Origin: Palsa-1392 sp963819975
GTDB taxonomy: Bacteria; Verrucomicrobiota; Verrucomicrobiia; Chthoniobacterales; UBA10450
NCBI GenBank assembly: GCA_963819975.1
Contig: CAWFYE010000007.1
Location: 558,001 to 622,000 of the forward strand
Direction of reading: 5' to 3'
Length of the DNA: 64,000 nucleotides
The position numbers and the translations under genes are program-made. The stretch's first letter is position 1; each line of letters starts with the position of its first letter. This document shows positions 25,599 to 34,385 of the stretch, piece by piece. The notes beneath the pieces were generated by a model. The model was not told the origin of the DNA. It was given only the letters and a program-made list of their open reading frames with translations, and did not search any database.

Positions 25599-26233
25599 GA
25601 GAAGCGGTCTTCCGTCCAGGGATCAGCCGTATTGCTGTAGCCGCGCACTTCCCAGAAACCGAGTTTGTCTTCAGCGGAAAACTCGATCGTCTTGACGAAT
25701 TTCGCGCCTTTCCAGGCGTAGAGCTTCGGAATGATGATCCGGGCCGGTCCGCCGTGCTCGCGCGTGACCGGTTTGCCGTCGAACTTCGTCGCGATCAGGA
25801 CGTCGTCGTCGAGACAATCGGAGAGGCGGACATTGGTTGAATAGCCGTCGTAGCTGGTGAAGAGAACATGCTGCACCTCGGGCTTTGGCCTAACGAGATC
25901 GACGAGGGTGAAAAAAGCGACTCCGGTCCAGCGGCAGTCGAACTTGCTCCAGGTCGTGACGCAGTGGAAATCGCTTACGTCCTCGAATTGCGGGAGAGCG
26001 TTGAACTCGTCCCAGGTGAAAGTCTGCGGATTCTCGACCAGGCCGCCAATTTCGAGTCGCCAGTCGCCTAACGAAATCTCGGGTCGCACACCGAGGTCGA
26101 GGACCGGGAAACCGGGCGTGAGATGCTGCCCGGGCGGGAGCCGGCTTTCGGAGCGGACCGCCGGCTTCGCCTTCCCGCTCATTTTGCGGGCCCAGCGTTC
26201 CTTGCGCTCGGTCAGGCTGGAATTGGAGGCCAT
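25595..26233 (-). CDS. sulfite oxidase-like molybdopterin oxidoreductase
   Basis: A 212-residue protein of the oxidoreductase molybdopterin-binding family (SO/YedY-like). The Mo-ligating Cys is in VSDFHCVTTWSKFD, followed by WTGVAFFTLVD, and later HGGPARIIIPKLYAWKGAKFVKTIEF, the family's C-terminal block. There is no Tat or Sec signal, so it is likely cytosolic, unlike MsrP. Substrate is unknown. It contains two perfect copies of the recurrent 9-mer. Confidence 0.88.
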   Translation of the reverse strand: MASNSSLTERKERWARKMSGKAKPAVRSESRLPPGQHLTPGFPVLDLGVRPEISLGDWRLEIGGLVENPQTFTWDEFNALPQFEDVSDFHCVTTWSKFDCRWTGVAFFTLVDLVRPKPEVQHVLFTSYDGYSTNVRLSDCLDDDVLIATKFDGKPVTREHGGPARIIIPKLYAWKGAKFVKTIEFSAEDKLGFWEVRGYSNTADPWTEDRFS

Positions 26234-26273
26234 GGAAATCGTTAAGCCAAAGAGCCGAGATCAGCGATCCCGG

Positions 26274-27026
26274 CTACAGTGTCTGTGCTTTGATCTGCCG
26301 GATTGCGTCGCGCAGCTCCGCGGCGCGTTCGTAGCGCTCGCCCTGGATGGCGCGTTCCATCTCGCGCTCCATCACTTCCAGCTTTGTGAGCGGACGCTTG
26401 GCGCGCACTTCCTCGATCCATTCGTCGAGAAACGCGATCTCCGAGCTTTTCGCTTCCAGCTCGGGAAAAGCCGATTGTTGGAAGAATTCGCCGATCCGGT
26501 CGCGCCCTTTTTCGATTTCGCGGATGGCGTCGCCAAACTGACCATCGGCGAGCAGGATTGAGACGCGCGCGCGAGTATTCATCATCAGGACGTAGGGCCG
26601 AAATTGCTGGAAGCTCCAGACCAGGTCCTCCCGCTCGCTGTGTTCATCGACAAACGTAAAAAGGTCGAGATTGCGTTGCGTGTCTCGGATCACGCCCTCG
26701 AATTCCTCGATCTGAAAAAGGCTCAGGTAGCGGTGGTAATACTGGATCCCTTCCTGTTGCAACTCGCCGCATTGCTCGGGCGTGAGCTCGTATTCTTCGC
26801 CCCGTTCCGCCGCGCGGACGGCGCGCCGCTGGTGATAAACGAGGTACGACTCGCAGTTGTGCGGACGCTGGCCGTCGGGGCGGCCGTCCATCTCCATCTG
26901 GAGAAGGCCGAGATCGATCCGGAGCTGCAATTTTTCGCGGCCATCGAGGCCCGGCACTTTCCGGACTTTGATCGCGCCAGATTCGTGCGGCCATTCCTTC
27001 AGGAGGCTGTTCAAGTCGAGGCTCAT
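26274..27026 (-). CDS. UvrB/UvrC-motif (UVR domain) protein
   Basis: About 250 residues. The C terminus holds a UVR motif (MEREMERAIQGERYERAAELRDAIRQI), as in UvrB, UvrC and McsA. The N-terminal two thirds contain LQLRIDLGLLQMEMDGRPDGQRPH and a helical, TPR-like region that I do not recognise; no nuclease or helicase domain is visible. The start MSLDLNSLLKEW is chosen over the longer frame to 27080 by domain content. Confidence 0.82.
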   Translation of the reverse strand: MSLDLNSLLKEWPHESGAIKVRKVPGLDGREKLQLRIDLGLLQMEMDGRPDGQRPHNCESYLVYHQRRAVRAAERGEEYELTPEQCGELQQEGIQYYHRYLSLFQIEEFEGVIRDTQRNLDLFTFVDEHSEREDLVWSFQQFRPYVLMMNTRARVSILLADGQFGDAIREIEKGRDRIGEFFQQSAFPELEAKSSEIAFLDEWIEEVRAKRPLTKLEVMEREMERAIQGERYERAAELRDAIRQIKAQTL

Positions 27027-27109
27027 CGCAGAAACAATCGAGTCCGGGTTTGCTTTGTCAACGCGAGGCGGGATTGCCACTGCGGGGGCCTGCGCAGAGA
27101 ATGAAGGCG

Positions 27110-28000
27110 ATGGAAAACGAGATTGACGCGTTTATTCGCTTCCTCGCAGTCGAGCGCGGTCTCTCCGAAAATTATCAGCTCTCCACCCAGCGATCGTTAG
27201 GTGAATTTGCCGCCTGGTGCGCAGCGCGGAAACAGATCACGCGGGCGCGGGAGGTGGGCCTGCCCTTGATCAGTGAGTACCTGGCGGAACGAAAACGCGG
27301 CGGGCTCTCGGCTTCGTCGATCAAGTTAATCGTGGTTGCGCTCAAGATTTTTTTCCGATTCGGAAGCGCGCAGGGATTCGTCGCCAGGGATCCGACGGAC
27401 GCGTTGACGCTGCCGAGGATCGAGCGCTATCTGCCGGAGACCTTGAACGAAATGCAGGTCGAACAACTGCTGGATAGCGTCGATGGCAAGGCTCCGCTCG
27501 GGTTGCGCGACCGGGCGATGCTCGAGCTTCTTTACGCGAGCGGGCTGCGCATTTCCGAACTGGCCGGCGCAAAACTGGAAAATCTGAATCTGGAGGAAGG
27601 GGTCGTGCGCGTGACGGGCAAGGGAAACAAGACGCGGCTGGTGCCGGTCGGGCGAAAGGCCTGCGCCGCGATCGCGGCTTACCTCGAGCAGGAGCGACCG
27701 CGGCTCGTGAAGCGGAGGACTGGGAGCGAGGTTTTTCTTTCCGTCCGTGGTGCTCGTCTAACGACGGTGCGGATCTGGCAGATTGTGAAAGCGGTGGCGC
27801 GGCGCTCCGGGCTGGAAGTGAATATATATCCGCATCTGCTCCGACACAGTTTTGCCACCCATTTGTTAGGCAACGGGGCCGATCTGCGGATCATCCAGGA
27901 GATGCTCGGGCATGCGGATATTTCGACAACGCAGGTTTACACGCACGTCGACCAGCAGCGCCTGAAGGCGGTGCATCACAAGTTTCACCCGCGCGCGTGA
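27110..28000 (+). CDS. xerD: tyrosine recombinase XerD-like
   Basis: About 296 residues, the usual XerC/XerD length. The N-terminal SAM-like core-binding domain spans residues 1-95 and the catalytic domain the rest, with the R-K-H-R-H-Y set: ASGLRISELAG (Arg), VTGKGNKTRLVPV (Lys), HLLRHSFATHLLGNG (His-x-x-Arg), LGHADISTTQVYTHV (His and nucleophile Tyr). Loop GKGNKxRLVP and length are typical of the chromosome-dimer enzyme rather than a phage or integron integrase. An ATG 9 bases upstream (27101) is an alternative start. Confidence 0.9.
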   Translation: MENEIDAFIRFLAVERGLSENYQLSTQRSLGEFAAWCAARKQITRAREVGLPLISEYLAERKRGGLSASSIKLIVVALKIFFRFGSAQGFVARDPTDALTLPRIERYLPETLNEMQVEQLLDSVDGKAPLGLRDRAMLELLYASGLRISELAGAKLENLNLEEGVVRVTGKGNKTRLVPVGRKACAAIAAYLEQERPRLVKRRTGSEVFLSVRGARLTTVRIWQIVKAVARRSGLEVNIYPHLLRHSFATHLLGNGADLRIIQEMLGHADISTTQVYTHVDQQRLKAVHHKFHPRA

Positions 28001-28014
28001 GGGTCGTCAGGCTG

Positions 28015-29184
28015 TTATTTGCAGAAGAGCGCGATCGAGGCGGTGTAGCCGTGCAGGTAGCTCGCGTTCCCGATCGGCCCGATCTCGCCATTGCAGAAAA
28101 AACCGGCGCTCGGGACGGGGCCGAAAATCTCCGCCAAAGTCGCGGCGTCGTGATCAGGAACTCCGAAGAAGCGATGGCCGCGTCCGTTGCAGGAAAAGAC
28201 GAGCGAGGCGAATGGCTGGCAGCCCCGTAACTCGTTGATCTTGGACAGCTCAACGAGATCGGCGTGGGCCGTGATTTTGTCGCGCAGTTGGTACTGCAAA
28301 GTTTGCCCGGTCCGGGCGCGCGCGCCGATTGCAACCGCGCCGGTCTGAGGATCTGCGCCTAACAAATTGCGGACCAGGAAATCGCCGCGCTTCAAATCAG
28401 CCACATACTCGGAGGCGGCGAGGCCGGCGAAGAGATTGCCGCGGGCGCGCTCTTTTTCGTCATCGGAAAGTCCGTTGAAAGTTTCGCTCAGGACCTGATA
28501 GGCAGGGCGCGATCCGAGCGCGTAAACCAAATTCTCTTCGGCCTGGGTAATGGTGAACGGTTCCCCAACCGGTTTGCAGCCCTGGCTGACGATGGTGCGA
28601 ATCTTTCCGCCCTTGATCGCGAGCGCGAGGACGGCGGCGTCGATCACTTTGCCGTCGAGGATGAGCGCTTTTTCTCCATTTTCGGTGCTGCCGCTGGCCA
28701 GCCCGCCGATACTCGAGGCGTCGGGAAAGGCGACGTTCCATTCGGTCAGCCAACGCTCGAGATTGGGCGCGTGGGGATTTGCGAGGACGATCCAGGAATC
28801 GACCTCCTCCGGACTGAGGCCGCTCTCCATTTGCCAGTAGGCTGGGCCGGTCGATTCCTCGATTTGCTCGTTGGAAATAAGGACCGGCGTCAGTTTCGTC
28901 TCGGGCAGACTGAGAAGGAGCAGCGACATTCCGGCGACGCCTTCTGCTTCCCGGCTACGGCCGATGAGGCCCGCGCCGAGCGATCCGATCAGCAGCGGGA
29001 TGCGGCCGTGCAACCGGACGAGATCGAGCACCTCGTTGATCTGGGGCAGCCAGCTGGCGGAAAGAAAAAGGAAGCCGCAGGTCGGCTGGCCGCCGCATTC
29101 CTCGAGCGCTTCCCTGGCCGCGTTAATGACGGCGCTTTCCTGGAATTCACCCAGGATGAGGCGGGAACCAGCGCACGTTTCCAT
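28015..29184 (-). CDS. FIST domain (FIST_N + FIST_C) sensory protein
   Basis: About 389 residues. The FIST_N region includes TCGFLFLSASWL, LLIGSLGAGLIGRSREAEG and SIGGLASGSTENGEKALIL. FIST_C includes LVRNLLGADPQTGAVAIGARARTGQTLQYQLRDK and the terminal block LVFSCNGRGHRFFG-x-PDHDAATL, then GFFCNGEIGPIGNASYLHGYTAS. Such proteins are proposed ligand sensors. The ATG at 29184 is used; an upstream TTG at 29211 is possible. Confidence 0.88.
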   Translation of the reverse strand: METCAGSRLILGEFQESAVINAAREALEECGGQPTCGFLFLSASWLPQINEVLDLVRLHGRIPLLIGSLGAGLIGRSREAEGVAGMSLLLLSLPETKLTPVLISNEQIEESTGPAYWQMESGLSPEEVDSWIVLANPHAPNLERWLTEWNVAFPDASSIGGLASGSTENGEKALILDGKVIDAAVLALAIKGGKIRTIVSQGCKPVGEPFTITQAEENLVYALGSRPAYQVLSETFNGLSDDEKERARGNLFAGLAASEYVADLKRGDFLVRNLLGADPQTGAVAIGARARTGQTLQYQLRDKITAHADLVELSKINELRGCQPFASLVFSCNGRGHRFFGVPDHDAATLAEIFGPVPSAGFFCNGEIGPIGNASYLHGYTASIALFCK

Positions 29185-29266
29185 GCAAGGAGATCGTCGA
29201 TGCAGGGACAAAAGTCGAGAACGGAGGGAAGCTCGCGGCGAGACGATTTAGTGCGAGACTGCGCCC

Positions 29267-31069
29267 ATGAAGAAGCTGGTCGCAGTGCTCGTGATCGCGC
29301 TCGTGGTGGCGGCGGCAGTCTGGATAGCGATGCGGGTGCAACTCGCGAAACGCCTCGTTGCTGTCCCGGCTCTCCTGCCGCAGACCACGCTGATCCTGGT
29401 GGAGCTGCCTGATCTTGAACAAACGCGGGTCGAGTGGCGCGAAAGCGATCTCTACAAAATCTGGCGCGAGCCAGCGGTGCAGGAATTTCTGCAAAAACCG
29501 CTCGAACGCCTGCCGGAAGATCGAGGTGGTCGCCAGAAGCTGGCGGAATTTCTTGCCCTCGGACCGAAAAACAGTTTTCTCGCCCTGACTTCACTCGAGA
29601 AAAATGAACCGAAGCTGATTGGCGGTTTTCATTTCGACGCCTCGCCCGAAAAAGCGCGCGAATTTATCAGCCAGCGGGAAGCGGAGTTGTTGTCGAAGGA
29701 CGCGAAACGCAAAACGATTGTCTACCAGCAACACAAGATCGAGACGGTGGCGGTTTCGCAATTTGTGTTCGCGAGTGTCTACGACCACCAATGGTATTTC
29801 GCCTCGAACGACGTCGCCGCGCTCCAGGCGCTGCTCGATCGGGCCGATCATCGGAGCGAGAAAGTGAGCGGGTCGCTCCAGGAAAAGCCCGCTTTCGCCG
29901 CGGCTGCAAAACATCTGCCGCGCGCCTACGCCGGGATGATCTTCCTCGATCCCCGGCCGTTTGTGGAAAAGCTTCTGCCTTTTGTCGCGATGACCGGGCA
30001 ATCGCTCCCCATGGATCAGTTGCGGCGGCTGCGCCAGGTGGAGAGCGTGGCGGCGGCCGTCGGGTTCGAGGACGGAAAAATGCGCGAGACTGATTTTGTC
30101 GCCATGCCGCAGGGGAGCGCGGAGAAGAAACTGGAGCGTCCGATGCTCGGAGTCGCGGGAACGAACACCTTTCTCTATTCTGATTCGCGGGTCCATTGGT
30201 TCGACAATCTGCTCGCCTCTTCGGCGCCCGCGGCGGTCGGGTTGCCTGCGCTGGTGCAGCAATTTACCGTGGCCATGAAGGCGCGGGGGATTTCAATGGA
30301 GGATTTGCGCCAGGCCCTCGGGGAGGAACTGGAGATCGCGGGCGATTGGGCGCCCGATGCGCACTGGCCGGCACTGATCGTGACCCTTCCGGTGAAAGAC
30401 GCAGCGCGGGCGCGAAAAATCGCGGACGCGCTTACCTCGGTCGAGATTGGCGGGGCTGCCTGGACGCGGAGCGAGCAAAATGGCACGACCTTCTACAGCG
30501 CGCAGCCCTTTGGCGGATTCGTGGCGATCCATCCGGTGATCGCGGTTTCGGACAAGTTCATGTGTGCAGGGTCAGATGTCGCGCAGGTGGAAAAGGCGCT
30601 CGCGCAAGTGGAGCAGCCGGCGCGTGAATTGGAAAAGAGCGCCACTTTTCACGAGGCGGCCCTGCTCGTGCGGACGGCTGATTCAGCATTTAACTATGTC
30701 GACACCCGCCTGCTCTACGAACGAGTCGATGCCGTGGCCCGCCCGCTCCTCCTGATGGGCGCGACCTTTTATCCTGCTCTCGGCAAGACAGTCGATCTCT
30801 CGAAAATACCGCCATCCGAAGTGATCGGAAAACATCTTTCCCCAATTATCATGTCGCAACGCTACGAAGAGGATGGCTACGTCACGGAGTCAGTCGGTCC
30901 GGTGACGTTTCGGCAGGCAACTATCGGGGTGGCAGGCGCAGTGGGCGCCTTGTTCATTTATTTCAGCGAGAGACTGAAAGCGGGTGGCCCGTGGCAAAGG
31001 AGCGCGGCAGATCCGACGCCGTCGCCGGCCGATTCGGCCACCGTTTCGCCAACCCCGAGCCCTTTTTGA
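29267..31069 (+). CDS. membrane-anchored hypothetical protein, 600 aa
   Basis: Residues 1-25 (MKKLVAVLVIALVVAAAVWI) form an N-terminal signal anchor. The rest is a large periplasmic region with repeated alpha/beta segments such as FLALTSLEKNEPKLIGGFHF, YAGMIFLDPRPFVEKLLPF and HPVIAVSDKFMCAGSDVAQVEKAL, reminiscent of DUF3352-type proteins (tentative). A late hydrophobic patch, ATIGVAGAVGALFIYF, may be a second span. The C terminus is Pro/Ser/Thr-rich. No catalytic motif is recognised. Confidence 0.75.
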   Translation: MKKLVAVLVIALVVAAAVWIAMRVQLAKRLVAVPALLPQTTLILVELPDLEQTRVEWRESDLYKIWREPAVQEFLQKPLERLPEDRGGRQKLAEFLALGPKNSFLALTSLEKNEPKLIGGFHFDASPEKAREFISQREAELLSKDAKRKTIVYQQHKIETVAVSQFVFASVYDHQWYFASNDVAALQALLDRADHRSEKVSGSLQEKPAFAAAAKHLPRAYAGMIFLDPRPFVEKLLPFVAMTGQSLPMDQLRRLRQVESVAAAVGFEDGKMRETDFVAMPQGSAEKKLERPMLGVAGTNTFLYSDSRVHWFDNLLASSAPAAVGLPALVQQFTVAMKARGISMEDLRQALGEELEIAGDWAPDAHWPALIVTLPVKDAARARKIADALTSVEIGGAAWTRSEQNGTTFYSAQPFGGFVAIHPVIAVSDKFMCAGSDVAQVEKALAQVEQPARELEKSATFHEAALLVRTADSAFNYVDTRLLYERVDAVARPLLLMGATFYPALGKTVDLSKIPPSEVIGKHLSPIIMSQRYEEDGYVTESVGPVTFRQATIGVAGAVGALFIYFSERLKAGGPWQRSAADPTPSPADSATVSPTPSPF

Positions 31070-31098
31070 AGGGGAGGTGAACCGGAAAAATCCAGGTT

Positions 31099-31121
31099 GG
31101 TGCGCGACATTCCGGCGCACC
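31099..31121. terminator. possible hairpin after the 600-aa gene
   Basis: GGTGCGC and GCGCACC form a 7-bp stem with a 9-base loop, 30 bases after the stop at 31069. There is no clear T-run, so it may be a weak terminator or chance. Confidence 0.3.
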
Positions 31122-31209
31122 CCGAAGGGTGGGTGAAACGCGACTTATTTTTCGCGTAAATGACGAATCTTGCTGCGGACTTTGAAAGATATGTTAGGCT
31201 TGGCGCCCT

Positions 31210-31527
31210 ATGGCCATCCTAAAAAAGAACACTTTTTCACGCCGAGTGCCGGATCTCGTTACGGAAGAACTGGTTGCCGTGCTTTCCCGCCGGAGTTCGT
31301 TCGAGTTTAAACAGCTCTTTGAGATCCTGCATGAAAACCTCCGGGCGCGGAATGCGGCCAGCGGTGGCGAGGAGATGCTGCGCCTGCGCGCATATGAAAA
31401 ACTGCAGAATCTGGTGGCGCGGGGGATGGTGAAAAAGACGGGCAAGAAATACAAGGGCCTGCCTTCCGCCCTGGCCAAAGCTTTGCTCCCTCCGAACGGG
31501 CATATCCCGACCACGGCCAGCCGCTAG
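31210..31527 (+). CDS. small basic protein, possible winged-helix
   Basis: A 105-residue basic protein starting MAILKKNTFSRRVPDLV. The central part, FEFKQLFEILHENLRAR to LRAYEKLQNLVARGMVKKTGKKYKGL, has the helix-helix-wing pattern of a winged helix, which suggests DNA binding, but no family is recognised. It ends 37 bases before nuoA on the same strand. A near-copy of the recurrent 9-mer lies just upstream of the ATG. Confidence 0.65.
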   Translation: MAILKKNTFSRRVPDLVTEELVAVLSRRSSFEFKQLFEILHENLRARNAASGGEEMLRLRAYEKLQNLVARGMVKKTGKKYKGLPSALAKALLPPNGHIPTTASR

Positions 31528-31564
31528 TCCTTTATCCGCGCCGCGCTTTGGCGCACTCAGTAAA

Positions 31565-31936
31565 ATGATCCGCGAATACATCCCGGTTCTTCTGCAAGCG
31601 ATCGTGGCCATCGGCTTTGCCGCCGGGGCGCTGATCGTGAGCGTGTTGCTCGGAAAATCGGGCCGGCGCACTCGGACGAAGGATTCCGCCTACGAATGCG
31701 GGATGGTGCCCGAGGGCGAAGCCCAGCCGCGCTTCAGCGTCAAGTTCTACCTCGTCGCGATGCTCTTCATTCTTTTCGACTTGGAGATCGTGTTTATGTA
31801 TCCGTGGGCAGTGGTTTATCGCGAAGCGATCGCGCAGAGCCACCTCATTTTCTGGAGCATGCTCAGCTTTGTCTCGATCCTCATGGTCGGGTACATCTAT
31901 GCGCTGAAAAAAGGTGCGCTCGACTGGAAAAAGTAG
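31565..31936 (+). CDS. nuoA: NADH-quinone oxidoreductase subunit A (NuoA), isolated
   Basis: A 123-residue membrane protein with three spans. The loop motif DSAYECGMVPEGEAQPRFSVKFYLVAMLFILFDLEIVFMYPWAV is the hallmark of NuoA/ND3, including the conserved YECG Cys and DLE acidic pair. Other complex I genes (nuoB onward) are not adjacent; a Dabb-domain gene follows instead. The rest of complex I must be elsewhere, or this is an orphan copy. Confidence 0.92.
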   Translation: MIREYIPVLLQAIVAIGFAAGALIVSVLLGKSGRRTRTKDSAYECGMVPEGEAQPRFSVKFYLVAMLFILFDLEIVFMYPWAVVYREAIAQSHLIFWSMLSFVSILMVGYIYALKKGALDWKK

Positions 31937-32037
31937 CATGTGGCTAAGGCTCCGGCGCGAATGGACGGTGCGCGCTCTGGGGAGCGGCGATTCTCGCTTG
32001 CGCCGCCATCGGGCAACGCCTAATTAGCTATCCGCTC

Positions 32038-32355
32038 ATGGTTCATCACATTGGCCTCTATAAACTCAAGCCCGGCATTACGCCGGAGGAGACCGAGGAG
32101 ATGATGATGAACGCGCGGATGCAGCTCCTCAAGATCGACGAGGTCTTAAGCATTAAATGCGGGAAACGGGTCGATCCCAAAATTCCCTGGCCGTTTTTCA
32201 TCGCGATCGATTTTGAGTCGATGGACAAGCAGGCGATTTTTCGAGAGGACCCGATCTACATCAAGTTTGTCGAGGAAGTGATCAAACCCAAGACGTCGGA
32301 GTATCTCGCCTTGGATTATGAGATGGACCCGGGCAAGGACGTTAACCTTTCCTAA
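32038..32355 (+). CDS. Dabb (stress-response A/B barrel) domain protein
   Basis: A 105-residue single-domain protein with the dimeric alpha/beta-barrel pattern MVHHIGLYKLKPGITPEETEEMM, central IKCGKRVDP and FFIAIDFESMDKQAIFREDP, then KPKTSEYLALDYEM. Dabb proteins form homodimers with a hydrophobic pocket; function varies. It stands alone between nuoA and the glycosyltransferase. Confidence 0.82.
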   Translation: MVHHIGLYKLKPGITPEETEEMMMNARMQLLKIDEVLSIKCGKRVDPKIPWPFFIAIDFESMDKQAIFREDPIYIKFVEEVIKPKTSEYLALDYEMDPGKDVNLS

Positions 32356-32456
32356 GAAGGTACCGCGAAGGGTTTGAGAGGCTCTCCGGCTCGGAACGGA
32401 CGGCTTCCTTCTTGCTTCTGATTTAGGGTCAGGTTTCGACCATTCCGGATTCCCAC

Positions 32457-34385
32457 ATGCAACTTGGCTATCTCTATTCGCGCTATCCGGTTCTCTCCCA
32501 GACTTTTTGCGACATGGAGATGTTGGAGCTGGAGCGGCGCGGTTACGATTTGGTGATCGGTGCCGTTCACCCGCCGCTCACCACTTTGCGTCACGAACAT
32601 ATCGGAAGGTTTCGCTCGCCGGTGTATTACGCGCCGCCCGCGCCGGTTATGGCTCTCTGGGAAAAAGCGACGCGCGCCGCGGAACACTGGCCGCAGGGTA
32701 TGATCGAGCAACACGAACGAAAATACGGACCGGCTTATAAGGCCTCACTGCGGGCCCGGAACGCCTCCTATTTTGCCGATCTCTTCACGCGCAAAGGGAT
32801 CCGCCATTTTCACGTCCATTTCGCGAACCGCGCCGCGCACACCGCGCTTTTCGTGAAGGAAATTTCGGGCATCCCCTTCAGCATTACGGCTCACGGGCAG
32901 GATTTTATGTCGGACCTCGGGCAGGACGACCTGCTCCGTGAGATCTGCAACGCGGCGGAATTTGTCGCGGTCGAGACTGGCTACAGCCGCGGTCTGCTTC
33001 AGGGGCGTTGTCCGGACGCGGCCGGGAAAATTCATCGCGTCTATAACGGGCTCGACCTGGCAAACCTGCCAACGCCATTAGAAGAAGAGCGCCCCCCCGG
33101 GCCGACGACCATTCTCAGTGTCGGACGGCTGGTTCCGTTCAAGGGATTCGAGATTCTGCTCGAAGCCTGTGCGGAACTGGACCGGCGAAATTTTGATTTT
33201 CGTTGCCAGATCGTGGGCGACGGTCCGCTGCGCGAGACGTTGGAGAATACGATCGCAGGTCTGAGACTCGGCGGGCGAGTGGAACTCTGCGGCTCGCTCT
33301 CGCAAGGCGAGGTTTATGCCAAATTGCGCAACTGCGACATTTTCGCCCTCGCCTCCGTGATCGACGCGGAAGGCGCGAGCGATGTTTTTCCGACCGTGAT
33401 TATGGAGGCGATGGCCTGCGCGAAGCCGGTGGTCTCGACCACGCTGGCCGGCATCCCGGAGTCGGTCGCCGACGGCGCGACGGGGTTGCTCGTGCCGCCT
33501 GGCGATTGGGAGGCACTGGCCAACGCCTTGGACAAACTGGTCCGCGATTCGGCGTTGCGCAGTCGTCTCGGCGATGCCGGCAGGGCGCGCATGACGAACG
33601 AATTCCAAGTCTCGAAGACAGTCGAACCTTTACACGCACTCTTTTCGGACTGCCTGGCACGGTCGCCGGTTCGTTCCTCCACCGCGATTTCGGTCTCGGA
33701 AGCAAGACAGACTGCTTACCTGATCGATCGCTGGCCCGATCCGAGTCTTCCTTTTTTGGAAATGGAGTTGCGGGCGTTGCAGCGGAACAATGTGCCGCAC
33801 GTCGCCTTCATCATGCATCCTCCGGTCGCATCCGAGCTCGGCGCCAAGACGAACGATCTCGTCACGCAGTTTGAATATCTGCCCGATGCGATGGTGATCG
33901 AAGCGGAATGGCAAGCCAGCAACGCTTCCTTGCTGGAGTTGGAGGCACTGCGCGCGAATCAGCCACATCGGCCGCCCTCCGAGCTCTTCCTCGAGCAAGC
34001 CCGTTGCGCTCTGATCTTGCGGAGACAATTCCGTCAGCACAACATCGGTCACATGCATGCCACCAGTTCCCGGACTTTGTTAGCCGCATTGATGTTAAAC
34101 AAGCTCCTCGGCCTAACGATCAGCGCGGCGATTGAAGAAAAGCCGATTCTCTCCGAGCCGGTTCTGCGGGAAGCGCTCAATCAATGCGTCGGCGGGCGGA
34201 GCAACGACCGCGAGCTGCTTGCCCGGCGCGGGAGCGGTTTCCTTTTTGATCAGACTCTCGACAAGCCATCCGTGAACGACATCGGCCCCTGGCTGTCGCG
34301 AAAAGCGAAGATCGAATGGACCGGGGCGCGGCCTTTCTGGCAGGAATGGTCGGAGCTGCTCATCGGCTGGACGCGGGCCTCATGA
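32457..34385 (+). CDS. GT4-family glycosyltransferase with an extra C-terminal copy of its N-terminal-type domain
   Basis: A 642-residue protein. Residues 1-395 are a complete GT-B fold, GT4 enzyme: YLYSRYPVLSQTFCDMEML, HFHVHFANRAAH, TAHGQDFMSD, LSVGRLVPFKGFEILLEA, and the EX7E donor site EGASDVFPTVIMEAMACAKPVVS. Residues 410-642 begin AYLIDRWPDPSLPFLEMELRAL, which parallels the N-terminal YSRYPVLSQTFCDMEMLELER, and contain HMHATSSRTLLAAL matching HVHFANRAAHTALF. So the tail looks like a diverged duplicate of the acceptor domain. It probably acts in exopolysaccharide synthesis and overlaps rfbA by ATGA. Confidence 0.88.
   Translation: MQLGYLYSRYPVLSQTFCDMEMLELERRGYDLVIGAVHPPLTTLRHEHIGRFRSPVYYAPPAPVMALWEKATRAAEHWPQGMIEQHERKYGPAYKASLRARNASYFADLFTRKGIRHFHVHFANRAAHTALFVKEISGIPFSITAHGQDFMSDLGQDDLLREICNAAEFVAVETGYSRGLLQGRCPDAAGKIHRVYNGLDLANLPTPLEEERPPGPTTILSVGRLVPFKGFEILLEACAELDRRNFDFRCQIVGDGPLRETLENTIAGLRLGGRVELCGSLSQGEVYAKLRNCDIFALASVIDAEGASDVFPTVIMEAMACAKPVVSTTLAGIPESVADGATGLLVPPGDWEALANALDKLVRDSALRSRLGDAGRARMTNEFQVSKTVEPLHALFSDCLARSPVRSSTAISVSEARQTAYLIDRWPDPSLPFLEMELRALQRNNVPHVAFIMHPPVASELGAKTNDLVTQFEYLPDAMVIEAEWQASNASLLELEALRANQPHRPPSELFLEQARCALILRRQFRQHNIGHMHATSSRTLLAALMLNKLLGLTISAAIEEKPILSEPVLREALNQCVGGRSNDRELLARRGSGFLFDQTLDKPSVNDIGPWLSRKAKIEWTGARPFWQEWSELLIGWTRAS

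Noticed and set aside
27110..28000. Mobile-element integrase
   Set aside because: Length and motifs match chromosomal XerD, and no attachment sites, cargo or other phage/transposon genes are nearby.
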